DNA from: Maricaulis maris
GTDB taxonomy: Bacteria > Pseudomonadota > Alphaproteobacteria > Caulobacterales > Maricaulaceae
Length of the DNA stretch: 64,000 nt
NCBI RefSeq assembly: GCF_003634045.1
Contig: NZ_RBIM01000007.1
Span: 1-64,000 of the forward strand
Reading direction: 5' to 3'
In this document: piece after piece, positions 52,259 to 61,247 of the stretch
Layout of the letters: every line of letters begins with the position of its first letter
Position numbering within the stretch: the stretch's first letter is position 1
Notes under the pieces: generated by a model
The model's database searches: none
What the model saw: only the letters and a program-made list of their open reading frames with translations
Told to the model about the DNA's origin: nothing
Made by a program: the position numbers and the translations under genes

Positions 52259-52933
52259 ATGTCCGACGACAAACTCATCCCGCCCAGTCCCGACGCCGAG
52301 ACCTATGCCAGGACGGCGGTCGCGACTGCCAATGCCGTGGAAATTTTCGACCGTGAGGACCCCTTTGCCCTGTTCGCCGACTGGCTGACCGAGGCGAAGA
52401 AGAAAGAGCCCAATGATGCCAATGCGGTGGCGTTGGCGACGGCGGATGCGTCCGGCCTGCCGGATGTGCGCATGGTGCTCTTGAAGGATGTCGATGTCGA
52501 CGGTTTCGTCTTCTACACCAATCTGGAGAGCGGCAAGGGCGGGCAATTGGCGGAAAACCCGCAGGCGGCGCTTTGTTTTCACTGGAAGTCCCTGCGTCGG
52601 CAGGTGCGGGTAAGGGGGGCGGTCGAGCCGGTCAGCGCCGAGGAGGCCGACGCCTATTTCGCCTCGCGTGCCCGTGACAGCCGGATCGGGGCCTGGGCCT
52701 CGAAACAGTCGCGGCCGCTGGAAAGCCGTTTTGCGCTGGAAAAATCGGTCGCCCGCGAAGCGGCCCGCTTCGGTCTGGGCGAGGTGCCGCGCCCGCCGCA
52801 CTGGTCAGGCTTTCGCATCCGCCCGCTGAGCCTGGAGTTCTGGCGCGACCGCCCCTTCCGTCTGCATGATAGAATGTTTTTTGACAGGCCGGATTTGGGG
52901 TCGACTTGGACTGTGAGCCGGTTATATCCCTGA
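52259..52933 (+). CDS. pdxH: Pyridoxamine/pyridoxine 5'-phosphate oxidase
   Basis: The 224-residue FMN enzyme oxidises pyridoxine or pyridoxamine phosphate to pyridoxal phosphate. Features: [44 protein letters not shown] in parts, [12 protein letters not shown], and the C-terminal [16 protein letters not shown] ribosome site (CAGGAGCG) precedes the ATG. It is divergent from the J-protein gene across the repeats. Confidence 0.95.
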   Translation: MSDDKLIPPSPDAETYARTAVATANAVEIFDREDPFALFADWLTEAKKKEPNDANAVALATADASGLPDVRMVLLKDVDVDGFVFYTNLESGKGGQLAENPQAALCFHWKSLRRQVRVRGAVEPVSAEEADAYFASRARDSRIGAWASKQSRPLESRFALEKSVAREAARFGLGEVPRPPHWSGFRIRPLSLEFWRDRPFRLHDRMFFDRPDLGSTWTVSRLYP

Positions 52934-52958
52934 GCTGAACGCCTGAGGGGGCTGAATA

Positions 52959-53750
52959 GTGGAACGTCTGACCGACATGCTGCGCTTGATCATCCAACCG
53001 CTGGGCTGGATCACGGCGCCGCTCGCCCTGCTCACGCCGCTCTGGTTCCTGATCGCGGCGCTTGGCACCAAGTTGAGTTTTTGGGGCTGGGAGTTCGGGC
53101 TTTCCTGGATGACGCTCGATATCGGTCCGAAACTGATCCTGGCCTGCGCCATCACGGGTGTCTTGATGACAGTCCTGGTCGTGGCGCATCGTCTGATGAC
53201 GCAGCGCTGGTTTGGTGTGATCAGCGTGCCGATCCTGGCCCTGCTCATCGCTATCGGCGGTTATGGCGGGCGTTATGTGTTCGATGGCTTGGCCGACAGT
53301 CGACCCACGCTGCTCGACGTGACAACCGATTTTCAGGACCCGCCGCATTTCACGCCGGCCTATGCGGCGCGTCGTGGCAGTGCCCAGCGCTCACTGGATT
53401 TTGACCCGTCCGGAATGCAATTGCAGGCAGAATATTATCCCGGCATCACCAGTCTGACGGTTGAGCGGGAGGCCGGGGCGGTGTTTCGCGAGGCGCTGAT
53501 GTATGGCCGCGAGGCCGGTTGGCGGATCGGCACAGCCTCCGACGCGGCCGGCATGTTCGAAGCCGGTGCCGAGAGCCTGATGTTCGGCTTTCGCGATGAT
53601 ATCGCGGTCCGGGTGACCGAGCTGGAGGACGGCCGCAGCCAGGTCGATATCCGCTCGCTGGCCCGCCAGCCGGTCCATGATCTGGGCCGCAATGCCAAGC
53701 GCGTCGAGCGCTTCCTGGCGGCGATGGGCGGTGAGGGCGAGGCGGGGTAG
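52959..53750 (+). CDS. DUF1499 membrane protein
   Basis: The 263-residue protein starts at GTG and has three N-terminal hydrophobic segments (about 12-36, 55-76, 85-107) followed by the DUF1499 domain (about 110-255), seen in YSLTVEREAGAVF-like pattern and DDIAVRVTELEDGRSQVDIRSLARQPVHDLGRNAKRVERFL in parts. DUF1499 proteins are of unknown function. It follows pdxH by 25 bases. Confidence 0.85.
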   Translation: MERLTDMLRLIIQPLGWITAPLALLTPLWFLIAALGTKLSFWGWEFGLSWMTLDIGPKLILACAITGVLMTVLVVAHRLMTQRWFGVISVPILALLIAIGGYGGRYVFDGLADSRPTLLDVTTDFQDPPHFTPAYAARRGSAQRSLDFDPSGMQLQAEYYPGITSLTVEREAGAVFREALMYGREAGWRIGTASDAAGMFEAGAESLMFGFRDDIAVRVTELEDGRSQVDIRSLARQPVHDLGRNAKRVERFLAAMGGEGEAG

Positions 53751-53781
53751 GGCCGTCGTTTGCCCAAGCTTGCTATCCCTT

Positions 53782-53898
53782 GTCATCCCCGCCGGATGTC
53801 CGGCGCAAGCCGGACGCAGGGCGGGGACCCAACTGATTGCAACAACCATAATTCCCTGACTTTCGCCCCGCCTTCGCCGGGCGTCCATCAGGGGTGAC
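53782..53898. repeat. Intergenic repeat, GTCATCCCC family (copy A5)
   Basis: It starts GTCATCCCCGCCGGATGTCCGG and ends with AGGGGTGAC; inner arms GGATGTCCGGCGCAAGCCGG also pair. It fills the gap between the DUF1499 gene and the convergent hydrolase gene. Confidence 0.65.
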
Positions 53899-53909
53899 AA
53901 TTCGTGCTT

Positions 53910-54824
53910 TTAAGCCGGTTCCGCGAGCCTGAACGCCGCGCTCAGATCGACCTGGTCGACGGCATCGCTGGCGACCTTGCCCAGTTCCACCAAGTGGATG
54001 ACATGGGCCAGCACCGAGTGGGCGGCGGCGGGGTGGAGGCGTTTGTCGACATCGGCATACATGATGGCGACCATGTCGCGGATATTGTCATGGCCGTCAG
54101 CGAGGCAGGCGAGGATCTGGTCCTCGCGGGCGCGGCGGTGGTCGATATAGGCCTGGATGAAGGGGCGCGGGTCATCGATCGACGGGCCGTGGGTGGGCCA
54201 AAGCCTGGCGAAGTTGCGGTCGCGCACCCGCTCAAGCTGATAGAGATAATCGCCCATATGGCCGTCCGGCGGACTGATCACACTGGTCGACCAGCCCATC
54301 ACATGATCGCCGGAAAACAGCGTGTTCTCCTCATGCAGCGCGTAGCAGACATGATTGGATGTGTGGCCGGGCGTGTGTAGCGCCTCGATCGTCCAGCCCT
54401 TGCCGCGGAAGATCTCTTCATCGCCGACTTCGATATCGGGCTGGAAGCCGACATCATCCCCCGCTTCCAGGCGAACCTCGCCGCCCGCGGGCGCGGCCTG
54501 TTGCGGACCGAAGCCATAGACCTTCGCGCCATGCCGTGCCGCGAGCGGGTGGGCGAGGGGGGAATGGTCGAGATGGTGGTGGGTGACGAAGACGTGGCTG
54601 ACGGTCTCGCCCTCGAGCGCCCTGTCCAGCGCCTCGATATGGGCCGGATCAACCGGGCCGGGGTCGATGACCGCGACCGAGCCGTGGCCGATGATGTAAA
54701 CGCCCGTACCGGTGAAGGTGAAGGGGCCGGGATTGGGCGCAATGACGCGCCGGATCAGGGGGGAGAGCGTGTCGCAACGCCCGTACTCGAAATCGAAATC
54801 GCGTACGAAAGGAATTGAACTCAT
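53910..54824 (-). CDS. Metallo-beta-lactamase-fold hydrolase (LACTB2-like)
   Basis: The 304-residue protein has VTHHHLDHSPLAHPLA (dinuclear zinc HxHxDH), further ligands in HTPGHTSNHVC and SGDHVMGW, and WPTHGPSIDD near residue 205, then a C-terminal winged-helix-like domain (about 225-295) typical of LACTB2-like nucleases. Likely an RNase or a thioester hydrolase. Its start overlaps the upstream ATP-grasp gene by 4 bases. Confidence 0.88.
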   Translation of the reverse strand: MSSIPFVRDFDFEYGRCDTLSPLIRRVIAPNPGPFTFTGTGVYIIGHGSVAVIDPGPVDPAHIEALDRALEGETVSHVFVTHHHLDHSPLAHPLAARHGAKVYGFGPQQAAPAGGEVRLEAGDDVGFQPDIEVGDEEIFRGKGWTIEALHTPGHTSNHVCYALHEENTLFSGDHVMGWSTSVISPPDGHMGDYLYQLERVRDRNFARLWPTHGPSIDDPRPFIQAYIDHRRAREDQILACLADGHDNIRDMVAIMYADVDKRLHPAAAHSVLAHVIHLVELGKVASDAVDQVDLSAAFRLAEPA

Positions 54825-55771
54825 GATGCTTGCTTGGCCGGTTCCGGTTTTGGGTGACCAAGGAATTCCAGGAATGCCGCGGCCAGCCGTCGTGTGACTT
54901 TGATCTTGTCATCTAACTGCATCGCGACCGGTGGACCCATATCAGTTTTGTTCACATCCACGACATAGAGGCGCCCGTCATCGCGATTGCGCAAGACGTC
55001 GAGGCCGCCCCAATCCAGCCCCATCGCCCGGGTGAAGGCGGCGAGCTGGGCCTTTTCCTGGGCCGAGAAGACATCATCGGTCTCGGCGCATTCAATTTCG
55101 TCATTGGAGTTGGAGAAGCGGTTGCCGATCTTGCGGCGCTTGCGGATCACCAGCGGGATATGGCCGTCCATGGTCGGACAACGCAGGTCCTCAACCATGC
55201 CACCCGGCACGGTGTTGTCGATCACACGCTGATAGACCCGACCCGCCTTCGGCGCGGTGATCGGTCCCTCGATCACCCGCCCGTCATGGGCGCCGTTGAG
55301 CTCGGATTTCTCGACCATCGGGCCGGCCCAGGTCATCGGGTCGACAGACAGGGAATAGCCGAAGGACTGTTCGAAGACGGCCGCGACATGGCTCTTTTCG
55401 ATGCTTTGGCAGTCGCGATTGATGACCCGGGCATCGGGCGGCACATTGCAGGGTCGGCAGGTCGTGGAATCGTCGAACACAAAGACGGCATCGGCTTCGC
55501 CGGGATGGGCCGCGATGCGCGCGCCGGCGGCGTGCAGCACCGACCAGATCAGATACCAGGGACGCGGCCGGTCGGGCGCGAACCAGATTTTCGGCCCGTC
55601 AGTGCGCAGGGCCGACTTGATCCGCCAGCCCTCGACGATGAAGTAGAAGGGAAACCAGGACAGGACTTCGCCAATCAGTCCCAGTTTGAGCGGAAGACGG
55701 GCACCGGTCTTCTTGACGGTGACGATACCGTCCTGGAACTCGAAATCTCGCCACCACAGCGCACTGTGCAT
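54821..55771 (-). CDS. ATP-grasp-like protein of unknown function
   Basis: The 316-residue protein ends with an ATP-grasp-like metal site (DWGGLDVLRNRDDGRLYVVDVNKTDMGPP: D and N ligands, in parts) and has a lysine in MVEKSELNGAHDG that could contact ATP. ATP-grasp enzymes form amide or ester bonds on carboxylates. A start at 55771 begins MHSALWWRDFEFQDG; longer readings upstream lie in the divergent promoter. The stop overlaps the hydrolase gene, suggesting a two-gene operon. Confidence 0.7.
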   Translation of the reverse strand: MHSALWWRDFEFQDGIVTVKKTGARLPLKLGLIGEVLSWFPFYFIVEGWRIKSALRTDGPKIWFAPDRPRPWYLIWSVLHAAGARIAAHPGEADAVFVFDDSTTCRPCNVPPDARVINRDCQSIEKSHVAAVFEQSFGYSLSVDPMTWAGPMVEKSELNGAHDGRVIEGPITAPKAGRVYQRVIDNTVPGGMVEDLRCPTMDGHIPLVIRKRRKIGNRFSNSNDEIECAETDDVFSAQEKAQLAAFTRAMGLDWGGLDVLRNRDDGRLYVVDVNKTDMGPPVAMQLDDKIKVTRRLAAAFLEFLGHPKPEPAKQAS

Positions 55772-55901
55772 GGATTGGCCTTTCTCGGTCGCCGCCACGC
55801 CGCATCCTAGGCATTCGCCGGATACTTGCAATTCACTCCGGATCACGGGCGGCGCGGAAATTGCGTGATCGGGGTGTGTCGTCTGATCACGGGAGGGGAA
55901 T

Positions 55902-56081
55902 GTGAACGCGGGTCGTTTCCTAGGCAAGCGCATCTTGCGGCTGGGTTGGCTTATCCTGGCACTGATGTTGGTGCAGTTTTTTGTCAGTGAGGCGACACCC
56001 AAGCACACGCTGTCGCGGACGGCCCCCTTGCCCCCACTCGTCGTGCAGGATGCTGCATTACAGCAACAGAGCCTTCATTGA
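55902..56081 (+). CDS. Small single-helix membrane protein, 59 residues
   Basis: GTG at 55902 follows GGGAGGGGAAT, an excellent ribosome site. The peptide has a basic start (MNAGRFLGKRILRLG), a helix WLILALMLVQFFVS and a proline-rich, mostly polar tail (SEATPKHTLSRTAPLPP). It lies divergent from the ATP-grasp gene and 54 bases before the oligopeptide permease gene, so it could be a leader peptide gene or a transporter accessory. No homologue is recognised. Confidence 0.5.
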   Translation: MNAGRFLGKRILRLGWLILALMLVQFFVSEATPKHTLSRTAPLPPLVVQDAALQQQSLH

Positions 56082-56135
56082 CATCACACGTTCCGCATTG
56101 AAACTGCGCGAACCTTGGACTGAGCCGAAGATTTC

Positions 56136-57071
56136 ATGCTTGGATTTGTACTCAGGCGCTTCAGTGTCGCCTTCCCGACCATATTGGTGATCATCACGGT
56201 CGCCTTTTTCATGATGCGTGTCGCCCCGGGCGGGCCGTTCGATCTTGAACGTCCGATGCCGGAAGAAACGCGTCAGGTGATCCTGGCCAGCTATGGCCTC
56301 GATAAGCCGCTGATATTCCAGTATTTCGACTATATGGGGAACCTGTTCCAGGGTGATCTCGGACCGTCGCTGAAATTGCGCGACAAGGATGTTGCGGAGA
56401 TCATCGCGGAGGGTTTTCCGGTCTCGGCTACCATTGGCCTGTTCTCGATGTTGCTGGCCATCGGACTTGGTACGCTGCTCGGTTCGATCGCCGCGCTGAG
56501 ACAGAATTCCGGCACCGATTTCTCGGTCATGACCTTTGCCATGGTCGGGATATCGATCCCGCCCTTTGTGATGGGGCCGATTCTGGCGCTGGTCTTTGGT
56601 CTCTATCTGGGACTCGTGCCGACCGGCGGGCTGGATCCACGTTATGGCATGACGCCCGACCGGCTGATCCTGCCGGTGATCACGCTGGCCCTGCCGCAGA
56701 TCGCCATTATCGCGCGGCTGATGCGGGCCTCGATGATCGAGGTGGTGCGCTCCAACTATATCCGTACAGCGCGGGCCAAGGGTCTGTCGGCACCGGCAGT
56801 GATCATCCGCCATGCGCTGCGCTCGGCCATCCTGCCGCTGGTCTCCTATCTCGGACCGGCCTCGGCTGCGGTGATTTCCGGTTCGCTGGTGATCGAACGT
56901 GTTTTCCAGCTGCCCGGTATCGGCAAGCATTTCGTCGATGCCGCCCTGCAGCGCGACTACACCGTCGTGATGGGCGTGGTCATCGTCTATGCGACGCTGA
57001 TCATCCTGCTCAACCTGCTGGCTGACCTCTTGTATGGCGTTCTCAATCCGAAGGTGAAGTACGAGTCATGA
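56136..57071 (+). CDS. oppB: Oligopeptide ABC transporter permease, OppB/DppB type
   Basis: The 311-residue permease has six helices and the EAA-type coupling loop (NYIRTARAKGLSAPAVIIRHALRSA). The N-terminus (MLGFVLRRFSVAFPTILVIITVAFFMM, in part) is typical of DppB/OppB. With the next gene it forms the channel for oligopeptides or similar solutes. The stop overlaps the next start by 4 bases (ATGA). The ATPase genes are not in the window. Confidence 0.93.
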   Translation: MLGFVLRRFSVAFPTILVIITVAFFMMRVAPGGPFDLERPMPEETRQVILASYGLDKPLIFQYFDYMGNLFQGDLGPSLKLRDKDVAEIIAEGFPVSATIGLFSMLLAIGLGTLLGSIAALRQNSGTDFSVMTFAMVGISIPPFVMGPILALVFGLYLGLVPTGGLDPRYGMTPDRLILPVITLALPQIAIIARLMRASMIEVVRSNYIRTARAKGLSAPAVIIRHALRSAILPLVSYLGPASAAVISGSLVIERVFQLPGIGKHFVDAALQRDYTVVMGVVIVYATLIILLNLLADLLYGVLNPKVKYES

Positions 57072-57973
57072 CGACGCTTTACACTCCCAAGGAAAAGGCC
57101 GAGCTGATCGAGAAGGCGGCGGTCCAGGGCCGTTCGCTCTGGGATGATGCCCGGGTTCGCCTGATGCGCAACAAGGCCGCGGTCACCTCGATGATCGTGC
57201 TCGCCATTCTGGTCTTCCTGGCCACGATCGGCCAGCTGCTCTGGGTGCACGATTACGACACCATTTATCGCGACCGTGTCTGGATCGCGCCGACGATGGA
57301 TAACTGGCACATCCTGGGCACCGACGCCCAGGGGCGCGACATGGTGGCCCGCATCCTGGTGGGGCTGGGTGTCTCGTTGATGGTGGGCATCGTGGCGACC
57401 TTCGTGTCGCTGCTGATCGGTGTGACCTGGGGTGCGACGGCCGGCTTCATCGGCGGCAAGGTCGACCAGGTGATGATGCGTTTTGTGGATATTCTCTATT
57501 CGCTGCCCTTCATCTTCTTCGTCATCATCCTGATGGTGACTTTCGGGCGAAATATCGTGCTGATTTTCGTTGCGATCGGCGCGGTCGAGTGGCTGACCAT
57601 GGCGCGTATCGTGCGTGGTCAGACCATCGCCTTGAAGGGCATGGAATTCGTCGAAGCGGCCCACGCAGCCGGCGTGTCCCGTCCCAAGATCATCCAGCGA
57701 CACATCATTCCCAACGTGCTCGGCCCGGTCGTGGTCTATGTCACCTTGATGATCCCGGTCGTCATCCTGGCGGAGAGCTTCTTGAGCTTCCTCGGCCTGG
57801 GTGTCCAGGAACCCCTAACCTCGCTCGGCCGCCTGATTTCGGCCGGCGCCCAGGACATGGAGCCGGCGCCGTGGACCCTGATCGGTCCGGCGGTGACGAT
57901 GATGGTGACGCTGTTCTGTCTCAACTTCATCGGTGACGGGCTGCGCGACGCGATCGATCCGAAGGACCGCTAG
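57068..57973 (+). CDS. oppC: Oligopeptide ABC transporter permease, OppC/DppC type
   Basis: The 301-residue permease has an N-terminal helix (about 39-58), a periplasmic loop and the LGTDAQGRDM motif (here HILGTDAQGRDMVARI), with coupling loop (EFVEAAHAAGVSRPKIIQRHIIPN). It ends GDGLRDAIDPKDR as in OppC. It starts within the oppB stop and is followed by a strong terminator, so the operon ends here. Confidence 0.93.
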   Translation: MTTLYTPKEKAELIEKAAVQGRSLWDDARVRLMRNKAAVTSMIVLAILVFLATIGQLLWVHDYDTIYRDRVWIAPTMDNWHILGTDAQGRDMVARILVGLGVSLMVGIVATFVSLLIGVTWGATAGFIGGKVDQVMMRFVDILYSLPFIFFVIILMVTFGRNIVLIFVAIGAVEWLTMARIVRGQTIALKGMEFVEAAHAAGVSRPKIIQRHIIPNVLGPVVVYVTLMIPVVILAESFLSFLGLGVQEPLTSLGRLISAGAQDMEPAPWTLIGPAVTMMVTLFCLNFIGDGLRDAIDPKDR

Positions 57974-58002
57974 CGGCGTCTCGCGCTCCTTATGACAACC
58001 AA

Positions 58003-58032
58003 AAAGGCCGCCAGATCACCCTGGCGGCCTTT
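58003..58032. terminator. Bidirectional factor-independent terminator
   Basis: AAAGGCCGCCAG and CTGGCGGCCTTT are exact 12-bp arms around ATCACC, with A-run before and T-rich end after. It serves oppC (plus strand) and the 58060-58788 gene (minus strand). Confidence 0.88.
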
Positions 58033-58059
58033 CTCGTTTCTTATTGCAATGGCGTCGAT

Positions 58060-58788
58060 CTAGCGTTCGCGCTCGACGCGGATGGCCCGGCCTTCACCAT
58101 TGATCCGCAGCAGATAGCTGGACATCGCGCCGCGGCGGATTTCCGCCGTGTGGCCGTCGCCGCGCGGAATGCGAACGCGGCCCGTGTCGGTTTGGCGCCA
58201 GACCTGACCATTGGTCATGTGGAAAACAGTGGTGTTGTAGCCGACCGTCCGGGTGCGTTCGATCATCATCTCGACCCGGAAAACATCGCCGTCATCGGTG
58301 CGTTCCACGATCGCGACCGAGGTTTCGGCTGCCGCGGTGGTCGTCGCTGCGGCAGCGGGGGCCGCCGGCGCGGGCGCCGCCGCAGCCGGGCTGGCCGGGG
58401 CGTTGGCGGTGGAGGTTGCAGCGGGGGCCGCGTCGGTCATGTCCACCGTGGCGGCGCCCTCCAGCGCATCGTGTTGCTGATCGGCCGCGGCAATGGCCAG
58501 GCGCGGCATGCGCAGGCGCGGCAGGGACGGCATGGAGAAGCCGAAACTGTCTCCTTCCACGGCGGCGACGTCGCTGCGGGTGACCGTCATCAACTCACCG
58601 CTTTCGCGGTCACCGGCGAGGCGGGCGGCCGCACTGTCGAAACAGGCGAGGCGGGCTTCCGTCTCGTCGATGCCGCGGCAGGCCAGAATGCCGTCGACGG
58701 CATCGGCGTCCGACTGCGCCAGAGCGCTGGCCGGCAAGGCGGTTGTCAGGAAAAGCGCGGCAATCGCCGCGTGGCGTGAGACTGTCAT
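58060..58788 (-). CDS. Secreted protein with C-R-I/D-x-C pattern, paralogue 1
   Basis: The 242-residue product has a signal peptide (MTVSRHAAIAALFLTTALPASALA) and then ILACRGIDETEARLACFDSAAARLAG (in parts), a middle stretch of alanine/proline-rich linker (about 120-155), and a C-terminal domain including FHMTNGQVWRQTDTGRVRIP. The same N- and C-terminal modules occur in the next gene, so the two are duplicates. Two conserved cysteines suggest a disulfide. Function unknown; the context is a peptide transporter. Confidence 0.75.
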   Translation of the reverse strand: MTVSRHAAIAALFLTTALPASALAQSDADAVDGILACRGIDETEARLACFDSAAARLAGDRESGELMTVTRSDVAAVEGDSFGFSMPSLPRLRMPRLAIAAADQQHDALEGAATVDMTDAAPAATSTANAPASPAAAAPAPAAPAAAATTTAAAETSVAIVERTDDGDVFRVEMMIERTRTVGYNTTVFHMTNGQVWRQTDTGRVRIPRGDGHTAEIRRGAMSSYLLRINGEGRAIRVERER

Positions 58789-58803
58789 GAGACCCTCGAT
58801 TGA

Positions 58804-59406
58804 TTACTCGACACGTTCGACCCGGAAACGGCGACCGCCATTATCCAAGCGCATGAAATGGGAACCCAGTGCGCCATTGGATATGGTCGCGGTGTAGTCC
58901 GTGTCGGCGCGGCTGCGCGTCAACTGGACATAGGTATCGTCGGTCTGACGCCAAACCTGGCCGTTCGCGAGGCGGACAATGGTGTCGCCAGACCGGTTCT
59001 CTGAAATCTCGGCCACGGCCAAGCCCTCAATACTCTCGATCTGACCGTTCGTGTCACGCACGATAACACGTTGCGGTGAGGCGCTTGCTGATTCGAGTTC
59101 GGCGAGCTCGGCATCCTCGCCGCCACCGGGCAGTGACAGGCCCGGCAGGCGGAATTGCGGGATGGTGAGCCCGTAAGTCGCTTCCTCGGCAGCCTCGATC
59201 TGCTCGCGGTCAACGGCGACGACCTCACCGCTCTCGGTCTCCGAGCGGAGGGCGTCCACAGCCGCATCAAGACAGGCCAATCGGGCACCGTCGTCAGCGA
59301 TGTCCCGGCAGGTGAAGAGCGGGTCCAGTGGCGAGTCGCCACCCTGGGCCAGGGCCGGTGCGGTGATCAGGCTGGCCGGCAACAGAATCAGTAATCGCGC
59401 GTTCAT
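58804..59406 (-). CDS. Secreted protein with C-R-I/D-x-C pattern, paralogue 2
   Basis: The 200-residue product has a signal peptide (MNARLLILLPASLITAPALA), the module FTCRDIADDGARLACLDAAV and a C-terminal module VRLANGQVWRQTDDTYVQL, as in the downstream neighbour 16 bases away, but without the Ala/Pro linker. The start at 59406 or 59412 cannot be separated. The pair lies on the minus strand between the permease and binding-protein genes. Function unknown. Confidence 0.75.
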   Translation of the reverse strand: MNARLLILLPASLITAPALAQGGDSPLDPLFTCRDIADDGARLACLDAAVDALRSETESGEVVAVDREQIEAAEEATYGLTIPQFRLPGLSLPGGGEDAELAELESASASPQRVIVRDTNGQIESIEGLAVAEISENRSGDTIVRLANGQVWRQTDDTYVQLTRSRADTDYTATISNGALGSHFMRLDNGGRRFRVERVE

Positions 59407-59537
59407 GGTCACTCGTGTAAATCTGATAACTTGTTCGACTATGCGCGACCGGTCGGCCAGTGTCGACCGGCCGATGATGTTCGGTTAGAACATCGGCAAC
59501 CGACTTGTCGTGCCGCTTCGGAGGGGAGACCGAAATC

Positions 59538-61172
59538 GTGATCCGCACAAAATTTTTCAACACCATCCTCATAACCGCCTCGGCGCTGGCGCTGGCCAGT
59601 TGTGGCGGTAGCAACGGGCCCGACTCGTCAAACGTCGTGCTGCACCGGGGGAACAATGCGGAGCCGCTTTCGCTCGACCCGCACAAGGCGTCTGGCACTT
59701 GGGAAAACAACATCATCGGTGACATGTTCCTCGGTCTGTTCACCGACGATCCGGACGGTGCGCCGATCCCGGGCATGGCCGAGAGCTGGGAAGTTTCCGA
59801 GGACGGGCTGACCTGGACCTTCACCCTGCGCGAGGCCTACTGGTCTGACGGCGAACCGGTGACGGCGGGTGATTTCGTCTTCGCCTGGCAGCGAATCGCG
59901 ACGCCGGCGACCGGTGCCCAATATGTCTCGCTGCTGTACCCGATTGTCGGGGTCGAGGAGGCGTCGACAGGTGCCGCTGACCCGTCGAGTATCGGTGTGC
60001 GCGCCATCGATGACCGCACGCTGGAAGTCCATCTGGTCAATCCGGCGCCCTATCTGCAGGGGCTTTTGACGCACTACACCACCTTCCCGCTGCCGCAGCA
60101 CGTGGTCGAGGTCTATGGTGATGAATGGGTGCGTCCGGCCAACATGGTCTCGAACGGTGCCTATACGCTCGAGGACTGGCGGACCAATAATTACGTCCAC
60201 CTGACCCGCAACGCGAATTTCTACGACAATGCCAATGTCTGCATTGACGACGTGTATTATTACCCGACTGTGGACAATTCGGCCGCTGGCCGGCGGGTGC
60301 GCAATGGCGAACTCGACCTGAACATGGAATTCCCGGGCCAGCAGATGGAATTCCTGCGCCGCGAAATCCCTGACTTTGTCCGGGTCAATCCCTTCATGGG
60401 CACGATCTATTTCTCGATCAACACCACGATCGAGCAGTTCGATGACGTCAATGTCCGCAACGCGCTGGGCATGGCGATCGACCGGGACTTCATCGCCAAT
60501 GAGATCCTGCGGGCCGGCCAGCAACCGGCTTATTCGATGATCCCGCCGGGCGTTGCCAATTATCCCGGCGGTGTCGAGGCTGAATGGGCCGATATCCCGG
60601 TCGAACAGCGCCGCGCCAATGCGCGCGCCTTGCTGGAAGCCGCGGGCTACGGTCCCGACAATCCGTTCGAGTTCGAATACACCTACCGTGCGACCGGCGA
60701 TAATCCGCGGATCGCGCCAGTGGTGCAGAATGACTGGTCGGCGATTGCTGACTGGGTCCAGCCGGAGCTGATCGTCAACGACACGCAGATCCACTACGAC
60801 AATCTGCGTGCCTCCGATTTCCAGGTTGCCGATGGCGGCTGGATCGCCGACTACAACGATCCCTACAACTTCCTCTTCCTCGGCGAATACCGTTCAGTGC
60901 CGATGAATTATGCCCGCTACAACAATCCGGAATTCGACGCGCTGGTCACCGAGGCCAATCGCGAGCTTGATCTGGAACTGCGCGGCGAGATGATGGCCGA
61001 GGCCGAGCAGATTCTGATCGACGACATGCCGATCATCCCGCTCGTCTTTTACGTCAACAAGAGCCTGGTGAACCCCCGGGTTACCGGCTGGGAAGACAAT
61101 CTCACCAATATCCACCGCACACGCTATCTCTGCTTTGCGGATCTGGAAGAAAGCGACAGCGCAGCCGAATAG
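59538..61172 (+). CDS. oppA: Oligopeptide-binding lipoprotein, OppA type
   Basis: The 544-residue extracytoplasmic solute-binding protein starts at GTG behind GAGGGGAGA. It has a lipoprotein signal with lipobox LASC (MIRTKFFNTILITASALALA, SCGG) and SBP family 5 motifs: NAEPLSLDPHKASGTWE, GLTWTFTLREAYWSDGEPVTAGDFVFAW (in parts), and PMIPLVFYV-like (DDMPIIPLVFYVNK). It would deliver peptides to the OppBC-type permeases 1.6 kb upstream. Its gene has its own promoter region. Confidence 0.93.
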   Translation: MIRTKFFNTILITASALALASCGGSNGPDSSNVVLHRGNNAEPLSLDPHKASGTWENNIIGDMFLGLFTDDPDGAPIPGMAESWEVSEDGLTWTFTLREAYWSDGEPVTAGDFVFAWQRIATPATGAQYVSLLYPIVGVEEASTGAADPSSIGVRAIDDRTLEVHLVNPAPYLQGLLTHYTTFPLPQHVVEVYGDEWVRPANMVSNGAYTLEDWRTNNYVHLTRNANFYDNANVCIDDVYYYPTVDNSAAGRRVRNGELDLNMEFPGQQMEFLRREIPDFVRVNPFMGTIYFSINTTIEQFDDVNVRNALGMAIDRDFIANEILRAGQQPAYSMIPPGVANYPGGVEAEWADIPVEQRRANARALLEAAGYGPDNPFEFEYTYRATGDNPRIAPVVQNDWSAIADWVQPELIVNDTQIHYDNLRASDFQVADGGWIADYNDPYNFLFLGEYRSVPMNYARYNNPEFDALVTEANRELDLELRGEMMAEAEQILIDDMPIIPLVFYVNKSLVNPRVTGWEDNLTNIHRTRYLCFADLEESDSAAE

Positions 61173-61247
61173 GCCCGTTGCGCTTGTCAGAAGCAGCCCT
61201 GCCGACCTAGCTTGTGTTCGCGCAACGCCAGGGGGCAGGGCTTTTTC

